Shown here piece by piece: positions 49,019 to 57,138 of a DNA stretch of 64,000 nt. The stretch lies in NCBI RefSeq assembly GCF_003581425.1, contig NZ_QXTG01000002.1, positions 1,178,001-1,242,000 on the forward strand. The letters are read 5' to 3'. This DNA is from Amnibacterium setariae (lineage in GTDB: Bacteria; Actinomycetota; Actinomycetes; Actinomycetales; Microbacteriaceae). A program made the translations under genes and the position numbers. Numbering within the stretch: position 1 is the stretch's first letter; each line of letters starts with the position of its first letter. The notes under the pieces were generated by a model, which was given only the letters and a program-made list of their open reading frames with translations, was not told the origin of the DNA and searched no databases.

Positions 49019-50347
49019 TCAGCCGAGCAGGCGGGACCGGAGGAAGCGACCGTCGGGGTCGGCGGCGTCCGCGATCCGCCGTGCTCGGTCCCGCACCGCG
49101 TCCGGCAGGGCGTCGGGCACGGCGGCCGCGCCCTCGATCCACGACCCGGGCGTGCGGCCGGTGTCGGCCACGGACCAGACGGCGCGGGCGCGAGCGAAGC
49201 CCTCCTCGATCGCGTCACGCGGCGCCCGGCCGAGCGCGCCCACCGCGTGGAAGACGAACGCGCCCGGCGGGGTGACCATGGCGCCGTCCCTCCGCGTCGG
49301 GGCCCCGGCGACGTGCCGGAGCTCCAGCATCACGATCGGCGAGCCGGGCTCCGCCGCGGTCGAGAGCAGGTCGGCCGCGAGCGCGGGCGTGCCGGCGTCG
49401 AGCCAGCGCGCGTCGCCGATAGCGGGCACCGGGTCCGGCGGATCGAGGTGGATGCGCGTGAGCTCCGCGGCGTCGGTCGGCCCCCACCCGTCGACGACGG
49501 GCGTCGCGGCACGCCGCATCGCGTCCAGCAGCGGCGCGGCGCCGTCCGGGCCGTTCGGGTCGGCGATCGCGAGGTGGACGGCGACGCGGCCGCGCAGCGC
49601 CTCCGGGAACCGGGGCGCAGGCGGCAGGTGCAGCACGGAGAGGCTCGTGGAGACGGAGGGCCCGACGCCGTCGATCGCGGCCGTCCAGGCGCCGACCACC
49701 TCCGGCAGGGCCGCGACGGGCCAGAGCAGCGCGCCGGCGTGCAGCGCGGGGACCGGGACGAGGTCGAGCTCGAGCGCGGTGGCGACGCCCGCGCCGCCCG
49801 CCCCGCGGAACGCCCAGATCGCGTCGCGGTCCACCGCCTCGTCGGCGTCGTCGGCGGCGATGCGCGCCCGGCCGGCGGCGTCGAGCCAGTGGACGCGGCG
49901 GAGGGAGCCGCTCGCCATGCCGTCGCGCCGGACGAGCCAGCCGATCCCGCCGCCCGCCGTGTAGCCGGTGACGGCGACGGTCGCCGCGGAGCCCGCGAGC
50001 CCCATCAGGCCGTGCCGCTCCGCCGCGCCGTTGACGGCCGACCACGTCGCGCCGGCGCCGACCACCGCGGTGCGCCGCTCGGCGTCGATCGCGACCTCCG
50101 CGAGCCGGGAGGTGTCGAGCAGCACGACGTCGTCACCGAGCGCCGCGCCCGCGCCGTGCCCGGTGGCCTGGACGGCGACGCGGAGCGGACGGCCGAGGTC
50201 GCGTTCGAGGGCCGCGACCTCGGCGAGCGCTTCGGGAACGTCGGCGGCCGTGCGGATCGTCGCGACGCGGAGCGGGTGCTGCTCGGTCGCGGCGTTGTGC
50301 GGGCGGGTGGCGGAGGCGTAGTCGGCCGAGCCGGCGTCGAGGAGCAC
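49019..50347 (-). CDS. FAD-dependent oxidoreductase, berberine-bridge type
   Basis: A 442-residue flavoprotein of the PCMH/VAO fold. The FAD domain has RVAVQATGHGAGAALGDDVV (His about 64, the usual site of covalent 8-alpha-histidyl FAD), VGAGATWSAVNGAAERHGL and GYTAGGGIGWLVRRDG. The second Cys of bicovalent members is absent from the TGYTAGGG region. Substrates of such enzymes include sugars and alkaloid-like compounds; none can be assigned. GTG at 50347 is leaderless behind TAGCGT. An inverted repeat in the promoter suggests repression. Confidence 0.87.
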   Translation of the reverse strand: MLLDAGSADYASATRPHNAATEQHPLRVATIRTAADVPEALAEVAALERDLGRPLRVAVQATGHGAGAALGDDVVLLDTSRLAEVAIDAERRTAVVGAGATWSAVNGAAERHGLMGLAGSAATVAVTGYTAGGGIGWLVRRDGMASGSLRRVHWLDAAGRARIAADDADEAVDRDAIWAFRGAGGAGVATALELDLVPVPALHAGALLWPVAALPEVVGAWTAAIDGVGPSVSTSLSVLHLPPAPRFPEALRGRVAVHLAIADPNGPDGAAPLLDAMRRAATPVVDGWGPTDAAELTRIHLDPPDPVPAIGDARWLDAGTPALAADLLSTAAEPGSPIVMLELRHVAGAPTRRDGAMVTPPGAFVFHAVGALGRAPRDAIEEGFARARAVWSVADTGRTPGSWIEGAAAVPDALPDAVRDRARRIADAADPDGRFLRSRLLG

Positions 50348-50353
50348 AGCCCG

Positions 50354-50387
50354 ACGCTACTCCGAAAGCGGAAGAATCCGTCCGCTT
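50354..50387 (-). promoter_or_regulatory. Leaderless promoter with overlapping inverted repeat
   Basis: TAGCGT (50354-50359) lies six bases before the GTG at 50347. Just upstream, AAGCGGA (50366-50372) and TCCGCTT (50381-50387) form a perfect inverted repeat over the -35 zone, a good position for a repressor operator. Confidence 0.55.
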
Positions 50388-50416
50388 CTTCTCGTGGCCT
50401 GCACCGGCCGGCCCGC

Positions 50417-51364
50417 TCAGCGCGGCGGCGCGAACGCCCGCCGCAGCCCGGCGGTCAGCTCCTCGAGCGCCTGCGGTGCGCTGCGGCTGAGCCTCGGGAA
50501 GGCGAGGAACCCGTGGGGCATGCCGGGGTAGAGGGTGCTGCGCACGGGGACGCCCGCCCGCTCGAGCGCGGCGGCGTAGCGGAGCCCGTCGTCGCGCAGC
50601 GGGTCGTGCTCGGCCACCTGGATCAGCGCGGGCGGCAGCCCGGTGAGGTCGGCGGCGAGCAGCGGCGAGACGAGCGGGTCGGCGGGGTCGTGGCCGGCGA
50701 GGTAGTGGGCGCGGAACGCGAGCGCGTCCGCCTTCGTGAGGACGGGGGCGTGCGCGTTCTCATCGAGCGACGCGCTGCCCAGCGTGAGATCGGTGGCGGG
50801 ATAGATCAGGCCCTGGAACGCCAGGCGGGGGCCGGACCGGTCGCGGGCGAGCTGCGCGACGACGGCCGCGAGGTTGCCGCCGGCGCTGTCGCCGACGACG
50901 GCGATCCGCTCGGCGTCCGCGCCGAGCCGGTGTGCGCGCTCGACCACGCCGAGCAGCGCCGACCAGCAGTCATCAACGGCGGCCGGGAACGGGTGCAGCG
51001 GCGCCAGCCGGTAGTCGACGGAGGCGACGACGGCGCCGGCGCCCTGCGCGATGCTGCCGGCGAGCCAGTCGTAGCCGTTCAGCGAGCCGCCCGCCCACCC
51101 GCCGCCGTGGAGGAGCAGGACGAGCGGGAGCCGGCCGGGCACCCGCGGCCGGTACAGGCGCACCGGGACGTCGCCCGCCTCCCCCGGCACGGTCTCGTCG
51201 CGCCAGCGGACCCCGCGGACGCGGCCGCCGAGCAGCGCGTCGAGCAGGAGGTCGTGCGGCGTCGGGCGCTGCGCCCGCACGATCTGCTCCGGCGTCCGGT
51301 GCGAGACGGAGAGCGCTCCGAGCGCCCGCCCGACGAGGCGCAGCCGCAGTCCCATCCGTGCCAT
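50417..51364 (-). CDS. Alpha/beta hydrolase, hormone-sensitive-lipase type esterase
   Basis: A 315-residue carboxylesterase. The oxyanion HGGGW (about 90), nucleophile GDSAGGN (Ser about 162), acid Asp in VAEHDPLRDDG (about 255) and His in MPHGF (about 285) complete the HSL-family triad. ATG at 51364 follows GGAGGGGAG. No signal peptide, so it is cytosolic. It probably hydrolyses short-chain esters. It is monogenic, on the same strand as the genes on both sides but with clear gaps. Confidence 0.92.
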   Translation of the reverse strand: MARMGLRLRLVGRALGALSVSHRTPEQIVRAQRPTPHDLLLDALLGGRVRGVRWRDETVPGEAGDVPVRLYRPRVPGRLPLVLLLHGGGWAGGSLNGYDWLAGSIAQGAGAVVASVDYRLAPLHPFPAAVDDCWSALLGVVERAHRLGADAERIAVVGDSAGGNLAAVVAQLARDRSGPRLAFQGLIYPATDLTLGSASLDENAHAPVLTKADALAFRAHYLAGHDPADPLVSPLLAADLTGLPPALIQVAEHDPLRDDGLRYAAALERAGVPVRSTLYPGMPHGFLAFPRLSRSAPQALEELTAGLRRAFAPPR

Positions 51365-51438
51365 GCGGCTCCCCTCCGTCGCGCGGGACCGAGTCTCCCC
51401 GCGCCGCCACGCCGGGCCTGCGAGCTGACTGAGCGCGC

Positions 51439-52533
51439 TCAGGCGAAGGCGATGCCGAGGCCCGCGTGCGGCTCGTGGAGGACCCGGCCGCCCGCGACCC
51501 GGACGGGCGACGGGCCGGCGAGCACGCCGAGGTGGGCGAGCTCGGCGCCGTCGACCACCTCCACCGGCGTGGGATGCCGCAGGGCGGGAGCGACCTGGGC
51601 GCTCAGCTCGGGCAGCAGGTGCAGGGCGACGTCGACCCCCGCTTCCGCGCACACGGCGTCGATCGCGGCGAGCGGCGTGATCCCGCCGATGCGGACCTGG
51701 TTCGGCTGCAGCGTGCGGACGGCGCCGGACCGGGCGAACTCGGCGAATCGATGCCGGGTGCCGAGGTTCTCGCCGCACGCGATCGGGACCGGGGTGCGCG
51801 CCGCGAGCGCGACGTGCCCGGCCAGGTCGTCGGCGCGCAGCGGCTCCTCGATCCAGGCCGGGTCGAACGCGGCGAGGGCGTCGAGGGCGGCGGTCGCGCG
51901 GTCGAGGTTCCAGCGCTGGTTCGCGTCGATCATGAGCGGCCGGTCGCCGACGACCTCGCGGACGGCCGCGACGCGCTCGAGGTCGCGGGCGAGGTCCGGC
52001 GACCCGACCTTGATCTTCACGGCCGGGAAGCCGCGGTCGACCCACGACCGGGCCTGCTCGACGAGCGCCTCGAGGTCGACGTGGAGGTTCACGCCGCTGC
52101 CGTACACGGGCGAGGAGGGGGCGACGGGTGCGCCGAGCAGCGCGGCCAGCGGGCGGTCCGCCCGACGACCGGCGAGGTCCCAGAGCGCGAGGTCGAGCCC
52201 GGCCATGGCGATCGTGGTGACGCCGCTCGAGCCCGCCTCGTGCAGGTGCCGCCAGAGCGGCTCCCACAGCGCGACCGGGTCGACGCCGCGGCCGAGCGCG
52301 AAGGCGCGGACGTCGTGCCGCAGCATCGCGGCGACGCTGGCCGCGCCGATCGACGGCGTCCACGCGAACCCGGTGCCGGTCGCGCCGTCGCTGTCCGTGA
52401 CGGTGGTCTCGAGGTAGGTGACGGCGGGCACGTCGGACCCCCACGAGCGGGCCAGCGGCACGACGACCGGCCGGACGGCGAGGTCCGCGATCGTCGCCGA
52501 CGAGTCGGTCGGCGACGCCCAGGCGGCGGTCAC
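51439..52533 (-). CDS. Enolase-superfamily enzyme, sugar-diacid type (third of three)
   Basis: A 364-residue mandelate-racemase-group protein. KxK is AVKIKVG (about 173), metal ligands are in MIDANQRWN (about 200), WIEEPLRADD (about 226) and CGENLGTRH (about 252), and the candidate base His is in ALHLLPEL (about 303). It overlaps a kdgD-type gene, which fits enzymes that feed 5-keto-4-deoxyglucarate: glucarate or galactarate dehydratase, or galactarolactone cycloisomerase (Gci) as in Agrobacterium. Length (about 365) fits Gci or MR-type better than classical glucarate dehydratase. Confidence 0.82.
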   Translation of the reverse strand: MTAAWASPTDSSATIADLAVRPVVVPLARSWGSDVPAVTYLETTVTDSDGATGTGFAWTPSIGAASVAAMLRHDVRAFALGRGVDPVALWEPLWRHLHEAGSSGVTTIAMAGLDLALWDLAGRRADRPLAALLGAPVAPSSPVYGSGVNLHVDLEALVEQARSWVDRGFPAVKIKVGSPDLARDLERVAAVREVVGDRPLMIDANQRWNLDRATAALDALAAFDPAWIEEPLRADDLAGHVALAARTPVPIACGENLGTRHRFAEFARSGAVRTLQPNQVRIGGITPLAAIDAVCAEAGVDVALHLLPELSAQVAPALRHPTPVEVVDGAELAHLGVLAGPSPVRVAGGRVLHEPHAGLGIAFA

Positions 52534-53444
52534 GCGAGCTCGGCGGCGAGCTCGCGGCCGCGCGCGAGGATCTGCGCCAGCTGCTCCTCCTGTCGCGGGT
52601 CGGGGTCGACGAGGGGCGGCCGGACCGCGCCGACGGGCACGCCCTGCAGCCGCAGGCCCGCCTTCACGAGCGAGACGCCGAAGCCCGGCGTCTCGTCGCG
52701 GAGCGCGACGAGCGGCAGGTAGAACTCGCGGAGCACGCGCAGCCGCCGCTCCTCGTCCTCCGCGACGTACGCGTCGTAGTACGCCGTCGCGATCTCGGGC
52801 GCCATCGCGAACGCCGCGGACGAGTAGAGCGGGACGCCGATGCCGCGGTACGCCGCCTGGCTCGCCTCCGCGGTGAGGAGCCCGTTGAAGAAGGCGAAGT
52901 CGTCGCGGACCTCGCGGACGACGGCGACGATCTCCTGGACCCGCGCGACGTCCCCGGCGCCGTCCTTGAAGCCGATGATCCGCGGGTCCGCGGCGAGGCG
53001 GCGCATGAGGGCCGGCGGGTACAGGGCGGTGCCGCGGTTGTAGACGACGACGGGCAGCGGGCTCGCACCGGCGACGGCCTCGACGTAGCGCTCCAGCCCG
53101 CTCGCCGGGCCGGTGACGAGGGAGGGCGGCAGCAGCAGGACGGCGTCCGCGCCCTCGTCCGCGGCCCGGGCGGCGAGCCGCGCGGCCTGGGTCACCGAGC
53201 CGCCGACGCCGGTCACGACGGGGACCGCGCCGCCCGCCGCCTCGACCGCGATCCGCGTGACGGCGACGCACTCCTCGAGCGTCAGCGCGTGGAACTCCCC
53301 CGTGCCGCAGCCGGCGAAGACGCCGCCGGCGCCGTGCGCGACGCCCGCCGCGACGTGCTCCCGCAGCACGGCGGGCGCGACCTCGCCGTCGTCGCCGAAC
53401 GGGGTGACCGGGAAGAACAGGACGCCGTCGAACCGCAGGGTCAT
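52530..53444 (-). CDS. kdgD: 5-dehydro-4-deoxyglucarate dehydratase
   Basis: A 304-residue DHDPS-family aldolase-fold enzyme that decarboxylates and dehydrates 5-keto-4-deoxyglucarate to 2-oxoglutarate semialdehyde. GVLFFPVTPF, AGCGTGEFHALTLEE (about 48), the Tyr in VVVYNRGTA (about 135) and the Schiff-base Lys in IGFKDGAGD (about 161) match KdgD rather than DapA. ATG at 53444 has GGAGG only one base away, but CAGGCT plus six bases upstream suggests a leaderless start. It is first in a two-gene operon with the enolase-superfamily enzyme. Confidence 0.85.
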   Translation of the reverse strand: MTLRFDGVLFFPVTPFGDDGEVAPAVLREHVAAGVAHGAGGVFAGCGTGEFHALTLEECVAVTRIAVEAAGGAVPVVTGVGGSVTQAARLAARAADEGADAVLLLPPSLVTGPASGLERYVEAVAGASPLPVVVYNRGTALYPPALMRRLAADPRIIGFKDGAGDVARVQEIVAVVREVRDDFAFFNGLLTAEASQAAYRGIGVPLYSSAAFAMAPEIATAYYDAYVAEDEERRLRVLREFYLPLVALRDETPGFGVSLVKAGLRLQGVPVGAVRPPLVDPDPRQEEQLAQILARGRELAAELA

Positions 53445-53517
53445 GCCTCCAGCCTGGCCCGCCGGCGAACGGCGTCGCTGAGCGCCGCACCTCCGCCGGT
53501 ACGGACAGGATCGAGCC

Positions 53518-54255
53518 ATGGTCCTCCACGTCGAGCGCTACGACGCCCGCGAGCGCTCCGAAGCCTTCCGGCGCGCGATCGGCGAGGAGGCGTTCCCGCC
53601 GTGGCTGATCCACGGCGATCCCGACTCGGACGTCTGGTGGGACCGGGTGCGCCGCTGGTTCCCCGAGCTCCACGTCGTCCTCGAGGACGACGACGGACCG
53701 GTCGCGTCCGCATGGGGCGTGCCGCTGGCGTGGTCCGGCGCGGTGGACGACCTGCCGTCCGGGTACACCGAGTCGCTCCGTCGGGCGGTGGAGGGTCACG
53801 AGCAGGGCGCCCGACCGACGGCGCTCGTCGTCTGCGCGGCCGTGGTCCTTCCCGAGCGAGCGCGCAGCGGCCTGGCGGGGCGGCTGCTCGAGGCGATGCG
53901 GGACCTCCCGGCCGCGGCGCACCTCGCCCACGTGCTGGTCCCCGTGCGACCGACGCTGAAGGGGCGGTACCCGCTCGCCGACATCGACGCCTTCACGCGG
54001 TGGGCACGTCCCGACGGCCTGCCCCTCGACCCCTGGCTCCGCACCCACGTGCGCATCGGCGGTCGGATCATCGCGACGGCACCGGCGTCGCAGACGCTCC
54101 GCGCGTCGGTCGCCGACTGGGAGGCATGGAGCGGGCTCGCGCTGCCCGCTTCCGGGCCGTACGTCGTTCCGGACGCGCCCGCGCCGCTCGTGGTGGACCG
54201 GGACGCGGACGTCGGGGTGCTCGTCGAGCCGAACGTGTGGGTGCAGCACCGCTGA
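53518..54255 (+). CDS. GNAT-like acetyltransferase, uncharacterised
   Basis: A 245-residue soluble protein whose middle part (about 95-140), TALVVCAAVVLPERARSGLA followed by GRLLEAMRDL, resembles the GNAT acetyl-CoA site in degenerate form. N-terminal FPELHVVLEDDDGPVASAWG fits the first GNAT strands. ATG at 53518 follows CAGGAT plus six bases, a probable leaderless start. It is divergent from kdgD across 73 bp. The acceptor is unknown. Confidence 0.65.
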   Translation: MVLHVERYDARERSEAFRRAIGEEAFPPWLIHGDPDSDVWWDRVRRWFPELHVVLEDDDGPVASAWGVPLAWSGAVDDLPSGYTESLRRAVEGHEQGARPTALVVCAAVVLPERARSGLAGRLLEAMRDLPAAAHLAHVLVPVRPTLKGRYPLADIDAFTRWARPDGLPLDPWLRTHVRIGGRIIATAPASQTLRASVADWEAWSGLALPASGPYVVPDAPAPLVVDRDADVGVLVEPNVWVQHR

Positions 54256-54260
54256 CCTCC

Positions 54261-54330
54261 CCGTCGGCTCCGGCAGCCTCCGTCCGTCCCGGCAGCCGGA
54301 TCCGCGCGGATCGGGTGCCGGAACCGACGG
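54261..54330 (+). terminator. Nested hairpin after the GNAT-like gene
   Basis: CCGTCGGCTCCGGCA (54261-54275) pairs with TGCCGGAACCGACGG (54316-54330) with one mismatch; inside it is a 14-bp perfect palindrome, GATCCGCGCGGATC (54299-54312). Confidence 0.6.
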
Positions 54331-54489
54331 ACCGGTGCGGGGACCGACACCGCCCGGGCGGCGTTCACACGCCTGCAACACGTGCTCGGTAGCGTCGAGG
54401 CGCCGAGTTCAACGGACAGCGAGGCCCTCCGGGGTCGGGAAAGCGGACACCTCCGGCGATCAGTCCCGATCGACCCGCAAGGAGACCCC

Positions 54490-55527
54490 ATGACCGAGTT
54501 CACCGTTCCCGTCGTCGACATCAGCGCGTACGTGCGCGACGGCGTCGAGGCCGACCGCGCCGCCGTCGCCGCCGCGATGGACGCCGCGTGCAGCGCCTTC
54601 GGCTTCGTCCAGATCGTCGGCCACGGCGTCCCGGGCGCGACCGCCGACGGGCTCGCCTCCGCCGTCGACGACCTGTTCGGGCTGCCGCTCGAGTCGAAGA
54701 AGCGGTGGCGCCGCCCGGCGGGCGAGAACCGCGGGTACACGCCGCCGAAGTCGGAGAGCCTCGCGCTCAGCCTCGGCGTGCAGTCCGAGACGCGCATGAA
54801 GGACTTCTTCGAGGCCTTCAACGTCGGCGCGGAGGCCGCCGACCACCCCGGCGAGGCGCTGCTGGCCGAGCACTACGCCGCGAACACGTGGCCGGAGGTC
54901 GCGGGCTTCCAGGAGCGCATCGACGCATGGCGGACCGAGGCCGCGCGCGTCGCCCGCACGATGTGCCGCATCTTCGAGGACGCCCTCCGCCTGCCCGCCG
55001 GCCTCCTCGCCCGGCAGGCGACGCACCCGATCGAGGTGCTCCGCATGAACAACTACGCCCTGCCCGAGGGGACCGCGGTCCAGCTCGACGAGGACATGAT
55101 CGGCATGGGCGAGCACACCGACTACGGGATCGTCACGATCCTCTGGGCGGACCGGGTCAAGGGCCTGCAGGTGCTGCACGACGGCGTCTGGAACGACGTG
55201 ATCCCGGTGGAGGGCGCCCTGCTCGTCAACCTCGGCGACCTCACGACCCGGCTCACGAACGAGCGATGGCCGTCCACCCTGCACCGCGTGAAGCCGCCGA
55301 TCGTGGGCGGGACGATCCAGCGCCGCCGCTCCGCCGCGTTCTTCTTCGACGGCGACCCGGAGGCGCTGTTCGGCCCGCTCGACCCGTTCGTCGACGAGTC
55401 GCACCCGGCGCTCTACTCCCCCGTCACCGGCGACGAGCACTTCCGCGCGAAGCTCGCGGGCTCGCGCGCCGGGGTGCTGAACACGAAGGCGGAGCGCGAG
55501 TCGCAGCGCGTCGTCGCCGTCGGCTGA
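54490..55527 (+). CDS. 2-oxoglutarate/Fe(II) dioxygenase, isopenicillin-N-synthase fold
   Basis: A 345-residue non-haem iron oxygenase. It has the N-terminal DIOX_N domain (FGFVQIVGHGVPG, about 38), the HxD of the facial triad in GEHTDYGIVTILWAD (about 215), the distal His in STLHRVKPP (about 270) and the 2OG-binding RxS in RRRSAAFFF. ATG at 54490 follows AAGGAG. Plausible reactions are hydroxylation or desaturation of a small metabolite; no partner biosynthetic genes are adjacent. A leader of about 90 bases with self-complementary GGGTCGGGA/TCCCGATCGACCC precedes it. Confidence 0.9.
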   Translation: MTEFTVPVVDISAYVRDGVEADRAAVAAAMDAACSAFGFVQIVGHGVPGATADGLASAVDDLFGLPLESKKRWRRPAGENRGYTPPKSESLALSLGVQSETRMKDFFEAFNVGAEAADHPGEALLAEHYAANTWPEVAGFQERIDAWRTEAARVARTMCRIFEDALRLPAGLLARQATHPIEVLRMNNYALPEGTAVQLDEDMIGMGEHTDYGIVTILWADRVKGLQVLHDGVWNDVIPVEGALLVNLGDLTTRLTNERWPSTLHRVKPPIVGGTIQRRRSAAFFFDGDPEALFGPLDPFVDESHPALYSPVTGDEHFRAKLAGSRAGVLNTKAERESQRVVAVG

Positions 55528-55578
55528 CGCCGCAGGAGGGGCGGGCGACGCGCCGCTGCGGACGTCGGCCGCCCCTCC

Positions 55579-55584
55579 TAGCCT
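55579..55584 (+). promoter_or_regulatory. -10 box of a leaderless promoter (TAGCCT)
   Basis: TAGCCT, six bases, then the GTG of the epoxide-hydrolase-like gene at 55591. Confidence 0.6.
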
Positions 55585-55590
55585 GCTCGC

Positions 55591-56694
55591 GTGAGCGATC
55601 CCGTCTCCGCCTCCCCGCCCGCCGTCACGGACGCCGCGATCGCCGACCTGCGCGACCGGCTCGCACGGTTCCGGCAGGTCGAGACCGCCCGCGGGCACGA
55701 CCTCGACGGCACTGCGCCGGAGTGGATCGCGCGGCTCGTGCAGCGCTGGCGGGACGACTACGACTGGCGTGCGCACGAGCAGCGCGTCCGCGACCTGCCG
55801 TGGCGCCTCGTCGAGACGTCCCGCGGCCCGATCCGCGTCGTGCACCACCGCGTCCCCGGTGCCCCGACGGTCGTGCTGCTGCACGGCTGGCCCGACTCCG
55901 TGCTCCGGTTCGACCGCGTCGCACCGCTGCTGCGGGACCTCGACGTCATCGTCCCCGCCCTGCCCGGCTTCCCCTTCGCGGCGCCGGTGCCCTCCGGGGG
56001 CGTCGGCGCCGCGGAGGCGGGCGCGCTGCTCGCCGAGGCCCTGGCCGAGCTCGCGCCCGAGGGCGCGGTCCTCTCCGCCGGCGACGTCGGCACCGACGTC
56101 GCCGAGGGCGTCCTGCTGCACGACCGCAGCCGGGTGGCGGCGCTGCACTTCACGGACGTGTCGCAGTACCACTTCCTCCACGGGCTGCCCGAGGACCTCA
56201 CGGCGGAGGAGCGCGCGTACGTCGAGCGCGGGCACGCGTGGCAGGCGGCGGAGGGCGCCTACATGCATGAGCAGTCGACGCGGCCGCTCACGCTCGCGGT
56301 CGGGCTCGGCGACTCCCCCGCCGGGCTGCTGGCCTGGATCGGCGAGAAGCTCGACCGGTGGACGGACCACGGCGGCGACCTCGCTGCGGTGTTCTCGGAC
56401 GACGAGCTGCTGACGTGGATCTCCGCCTACTGGTTCACCGGCAGCATCGGCACCGCGATCACCCCGTACGCCGTGCCGAGCAGGAAGCCGGAGGACCGCG
56501 TCGCGATCCCGACCGTCTTCACGGTCTTCCCGCGCGACCTCGTGAACGCGCCGCGGTCGTTCGCGGAGCGGCTGTTCGACGTGCGCGGGTGGACGGAGCA
56601 CGCGCACGGCGGCCACTTCGCCGCGTGGGAGCAGCCGGAGGCCTACGCGAGCGGCGTCCGCGCCGCGGTGGCTGCTCGCCGGCCGCTCCGGTAG
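55591..56694 (+). CDS. Epoxide-hydrolase-like alpha/beta hydrolase
   Basis: A 367-residue alpha/beta hydrolase with an N-terminal EHN-type segment (DLRDRLARFR and WRDDYDWRAHEQRVRDLPWR, about 20-75), the mark of microsomal-type epoxide hydrolases. The oxyanion loop is LLHGWPDS (about 98), the nucleophile Asp lies in SAGDVGTD (about 168) and the His in HAHGGHFAAWEQPE (about 342). The usual GGDWG reads AGDVG, so activity should be tested. It is leaderless from GTG 55591 and convergent with a small gene only six bases away. Confidence 0.85.
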   Translation: MSDPVSASPPAVTDAAIADLRDRLARFRQVETARGHDLDGTAPEWIARLVQRWRDDYDWRAHEQRVRDLPWRLVETSRGPIRVVHHRVPGAPTVVLLHGWPDSVLRFDRVAPLLRDLDVIVPALPGFPFAAPVPSGGVGAAEAGALLAEALAELAPEGAVLSAGDVGTDVAEGVLLHDRSRVAALHFTDVSQYHFLHGLPEDLTAEERAYVERGHAWQAAEGAYMHEQSTRPLTLAVGLGDSPAGLLAWIGEKLDRWTDHGGDLAAVFSDDELLTWISAYWFTGSIGTAITPYAVPSRKPEDRVAIPTVFTVFPRDLVNAPRSFAERLFDVRGWTEHAHGGHFAAWEQPEAYASGVRAAVAARRPLR

Positions 56695-56700
56695 CCCGCT

Positions 56701-56964
56701 TCAGCTCGCCCGGCGCCGCGCCGGAGGCTCGTCCCACTCGTTGAACGCCGGGTGCCCCGTCAGGCGCTCGAAGGCGCCCGCGTACCAGCTGGCCGCGTGC
56801 TTCGGCACCGAGTAGGTGATCGACAGGTCGTGCAGCTCGCACGGGACGCCCAGCTCGAGGTAGATCTTCTTCGCGTCCGTGACCAGATGGAGCCGGTCGT
56901 CGTACCGGATGCCGACGTTCCGGTGCTCGGGCGGACGGGCGGTCACCAGATCGGCGATGTTCAC
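56701..56964 (-). CDS. Small conserved hypothetical protein
   Basis: An 87-residue soluble protein. GTG at 56964 is chosen because AAGGAG lies ten bases upstream. It has a compact mixed pattern, NIADLVTARPPEHRNVGIRY, then TDAKKIYLELGVPCELHDLS and AASWYAGAFERLTGHPAFNE. There is no membrane segment or known motif. I do not recognise the family. Confidence 0.6.
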   Translation of the reverse strand: MNIADLVTARPPEHRNVGIRYDDRLHLVTDAKKIYLELGVPCELHDLSITYSVPKHAASWYAGAFERLTGHPAFNEWDEPPARRRAS

Positions 56965-57138
56965 GGCTCGTGAGCTCCTTGCTCGTACCGCGAGGCCGTG
57001 CGCGCTCACGACCCCGCTCCTGCACCTCCGCCCCGGCCGTCGCGGACCTGCCGCGCGGGAGGCGAGGGATCGAGTCTCACCCGCGATGCCGAGAGCGTCG
57101 TGTGTGCGCACCCGGTGCGTCTCCGCCGCGCACCGGGC

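Noticed and set aside
49247-52417. A 1056-codon plus-strand frame opposite the flavoenzyme and esterase genes
   Set aside because: It has no recognisable motif and covers genes with complete catalytic sets on the other strand.
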